Shown one piece after another: positions 13,533 through 15,136 of a stretch of 15,136 nucleotides of DNA. Source of the DNA: JACQHJ01 sp964624955 (GTDB lineage: Bacteria > Patescibacteriota > Microgenomatia > Levybacterales > UBA12049); the NCBI GenBank assembly GCA_964624955.1, contig CAZUZF010000023.1, forward strand, positions 1-15,136, given 5' to 3'. The stretch's first letter is position 1. Every line of letters begins with the position of its first letter. The notes under the pieces are model-generated. The model ran no database searches. It saw only the letters and a list, made by a program, of their open reading frames with translations, and was not told the DNA's origin. The position numbers were made by a program, and so were the translations under genes.

Positions 13533-13715
13533 ATGGCAAAAAGAACAGTTAAAAAAACAAAATATCAAAGCTTTAAGCTCTACGGAAAATATGAGAGAGC
13601 ACAAATTGCAATTTTTACAATCATTGATCTTTTAATAGGTGTAGTTTTGGGTTATTTGCTCCAGCCATATATTGCCGCAGCTATTACCGCATACGCCGCA
13701 AATTCTGCTTTCTAA
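13533..13715 (+). CDS. Small single-helix membrane protein, 60 residues
   Basis: This 60-residue protein has a basic N-terminus (MAKRTVKKTKYQSFKLYGKY), then a hydrophobic helix around 26-50 with IIDLLIGVVLGYLLQPYI, and ends AAITAYAANSAF. The positive N-terminus suggests that end stays in the cytoplasm. There is no signal cleavage site or known domain. Reality is supported by a TTGACA box upstream, the clean fill of the gap, and its stop codon overlapping the metG stop by two bases on the other strand. Function is unknown. Confidence 0.65.
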   Translation: MAKRTVKKTKYQSFKLYGKYERAQIAIFTIIDLLIGVVLGYLLQPYIAAAITAYAANSAF

Positions 13716-15136
13716 ATTCTTGGGAAAAGAGGTTTTTGTGAGGTTATATTGATTTTTGTAAACTGATCTTTAATTATTTTTGCAGTTCTTGGCATAAAAG
13801 GTTCAAGTAAGATGGCTATTTCCACAATTTGATCAACTGCATGGGAAAGTATGGCAGAAAGCCCTCTTCCTTTATGATTGGCTGAGACTTTCAAAAGCTC
13901 CCAAGGTTTTTCTTCATTTATATACTTATCAAGTTTTGCTATTTTTGCAAAAACCAAACTTAAGGCTTCATTAAACCTAAATTCATCTAAAGCTTTTTTA
14001 TAATCATCAACCTGTTCTATAAAATGAAAGTTTTTTTTACCTGCCAATTGTTTAAATCCGCTAGTTTCGCATAGTCTTGCAACTCTTGCGACTAGATTTC
14101 CAAGACCGTTTGCAAGATCTGCATTATAAACCTTTTTAAATTTATCCTCTGAAATATCACTATCCTCAGTAATGTTTGTATATCTAAGTAAGTAATACCT
14201 AACAGCATCTGCACCATATTTTTTAACCCAGTCTGTTGGTCTAACCACATTTCCTAACGATTTACTTATTTTCTGCCCATTAAGAGTTAAAAATCCATTT
14301 ACTAGAATTGTTTTGGGAAGTTCTATTTCAGCAGATTTCAGCATTGCTGGCCAAAGTAAAGAGTGCCATCTCAAATTATCCTTGCCTAATATATGAATAT
14401 CAGCTGGCCAAAATTTATCAAATAAAGCTTTATCATCAAGAAATCCGATACCCGTTAAATAGTTTGTTAAAGCATCGAACCAAACATAGATAACTTGCTC
14501 GGTTTCTCCTGGGATAGAAACACCCCATGTAAAATTAGATCGAGAAATAGGTATATCTTCTATGTTCTTTGCGAACTCTAACATTTCATTTGCGCGGTGA
14601 TGCGGGTATATAAAATTAGGATTATTTTTAATGTGTTTTATTAAAAAATCTTTATATCTCGTCCATTTAAAGAAATAATTTTTCTCGGTTATTCTTTTAA
14701 CTTCTTGATTTTGGTGAAACGGGCATTTTCCATCTACTAAATCCTCCTCTTTGTAATAAGCCTCGCATCCTTCACAATAAAGGCCGGTATATTCGCCAAG
14801 ATAAATATCTCCGGACTTTTTTACTCTTCTCCAGATTTCTTGTGCTACCTTAGTATGATCCGAGTCAGTAGTTCGAATGAATCTGTTATAGGAAATATTT
14901 AGCGCGTCCTGTTGTTTTTGATCAGAATCTGATATTTTCCTAACAAATTCATGAGGAGATAGGTTTTCATCTCTTGCAGCCTTTTCTGCTTTTTTACCAT
15001 ACTCATCTGTTCCGGTAAGAAAGAAGACATTTTCATTACCAAGTTTAATACGATAATATCTAGCAAGAACATCGGCAGCTATCTTCTGGAAAGCATGCCC
15101 AATGTGTATAGTATCATTTACATAATCAATTGCTGT
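13712..15136 (-). CDS. metG: Methionyl-tRNA synthetase, N-terminus cut by the window edge
   Basis: This class I synthetase charges initiator and elongator tRNA-Met with methionine. The frame is open from the right edge to the TAG at 13712 (474 residues visible). It begins TAIDYVNDTIHIGHAFQ, so only a few residues are missing. Visible signatures are HIGHA (about 11-15), a metal knuckle YCEGCEAYY...GKCPFHQ (Cys-x2-Cys and Cys-x2-His), WFDALTNYLTGIGF, LGKDNLRWHSLLWPAML, and KISKS at 289-293 with GNVVRPTDWVKKYGADAVRYYLLR. An ATG at 14584 is internal, since upstream codons read straight through (IYPHHRANEMLEFAKN). The protein ends at QKPLFPRI, so it lacks the C-terminal tRNA-binding (Trbp111/EMAP) domain of many homologues, a common short form. 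Confidence 0.97.
   Translation of the reverse strand, partial: TAIDYVNDTIHIGHAFQKIAADVLARYYRIKLGNENVFFLTGTDEYGKKAEKAARDENLSPHEFVRKISDSDQKQQDALNISYNRFIRTTDSDHTKVAQEIWRRVKKSGDIYLGEYTGLYCEGCEAYYKEEDLVDGKCPFHQNQEVKRITEKNYFFKWTRYKDFLIKHIKNNPNFIYPHHRANEMLEFAKNIEDIPISRSNFTWGVSIPGETEQVIYVWFDALTNYLTGIGFLDDKALFDKFWPADIHILGKDNLRWHSLLWPAMLKSAEIELPKTILVNGFLTLNGQKISKSLGNVVRPTDWVKKYGADAVRYYLLRYTNITEDSDISEDKFKKVYNADLANGLGNLVARVARLCETSGFKQLAGKKNFHFIEQVDDYKKALDEFRFNEALSLVFAKIAKLDKYINEEKPWELLKVSANHKGRGLSAILSHAVDQIVEIAILLEPFMPRTAKIIKDQFTKINITSQKPLFPRI

Noticed and set aside
14582..14584. ATG at 14584 as the start of metG, which would imply a truncated gene
   Set aside because: The same frame continues without a stop to the right edge and contains the HIGH motif and metal knuckle, so the ATG is internal.
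1..15136. Mobile elements, CRISPR arrays, phage genes, tRNA or rRNA genes
   Set aside because: None seen: no transposase or integrase motifs, no spaced direct repeats, and no cloverleaf or rRNA-like stretch. The window reads as ordinary chromosome.

Overview
The window looks like ordinary chromosome from a Candidate Phyla Radiation (Patescibacteria) bacterium, most likely the Microgenomates side. This is inferred from several traits together: AT-rich DNA, very tight packing with overlapping genes, few Shine-Dalgarno sites, short versions of housekeeping proteins, PEGA/SH3 and DUF2207 membrane proteins, and several small exported proteins of types I associate with these genomes. TGA is used as a stop (end of the tatD-type gene), so this is not a lineage that reads TGA as glycine.

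Layout from left to right. (1) A cut-off gene for an exported protein runs off the left edge and is divergent from a groES-groEL operon. The operon has a consensus-like promoter and a perfect inverted repeat at the predicted transcript start, and it ends in an intrinsic terminator. (2) A membrane-anchored PEGA-PEGA-SH3 protein. (3) A compact six-gene minus-strand operon (9221 down to 3070): a TatD-type hydrolase, a membrane GT2 glycosyltransferase, a GT39-like polyprenyl-sugar glycosyltransferase, a small three-helix membrane protein, a WecA/MraY-superfamily sugar-phosphate transferase with substituted active-site positions, and a UbiA-family prenyltransferase of the decaprenyl-phosphate phosphoribosyltransferase type. 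Five of the genes probably build and use lipid-linked sugars for a surface glycan. (4) Divergent from that operon, a DUF2207 membrane protein followed by a GNAT acetyltransferase. (5) A 51-codon small basic protein with its own promoter. (6) metK behind a compact SAM-I-clan riboswitch whose terminator hairpin also hides the metK ribosome binding site. (7) A 217-residue exported Cys-containing protein, divergent from a 60-residue membrane protein. (8) metG, cut by the right edge close to its start codon.

Three patterns span the window. Many transcription units have a -10 box ending only 5 to 7 bases before the start codon, which implies leaderless mRNAs. Convergent genes abut or overlap at their 3' ends with no room for a terminator. 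The most informative regulatory element is the metK leader, where a reduced aptamer, an antiterminator, a terminator and the ribosome binding site all fit within about 115 bases. No gene-free stretch exceeds 300 bases; the longest is the 143-base divergent region at 78-220. I saw no tRNA, rRNA, CRISPR array, insertion sequence or phage gene.
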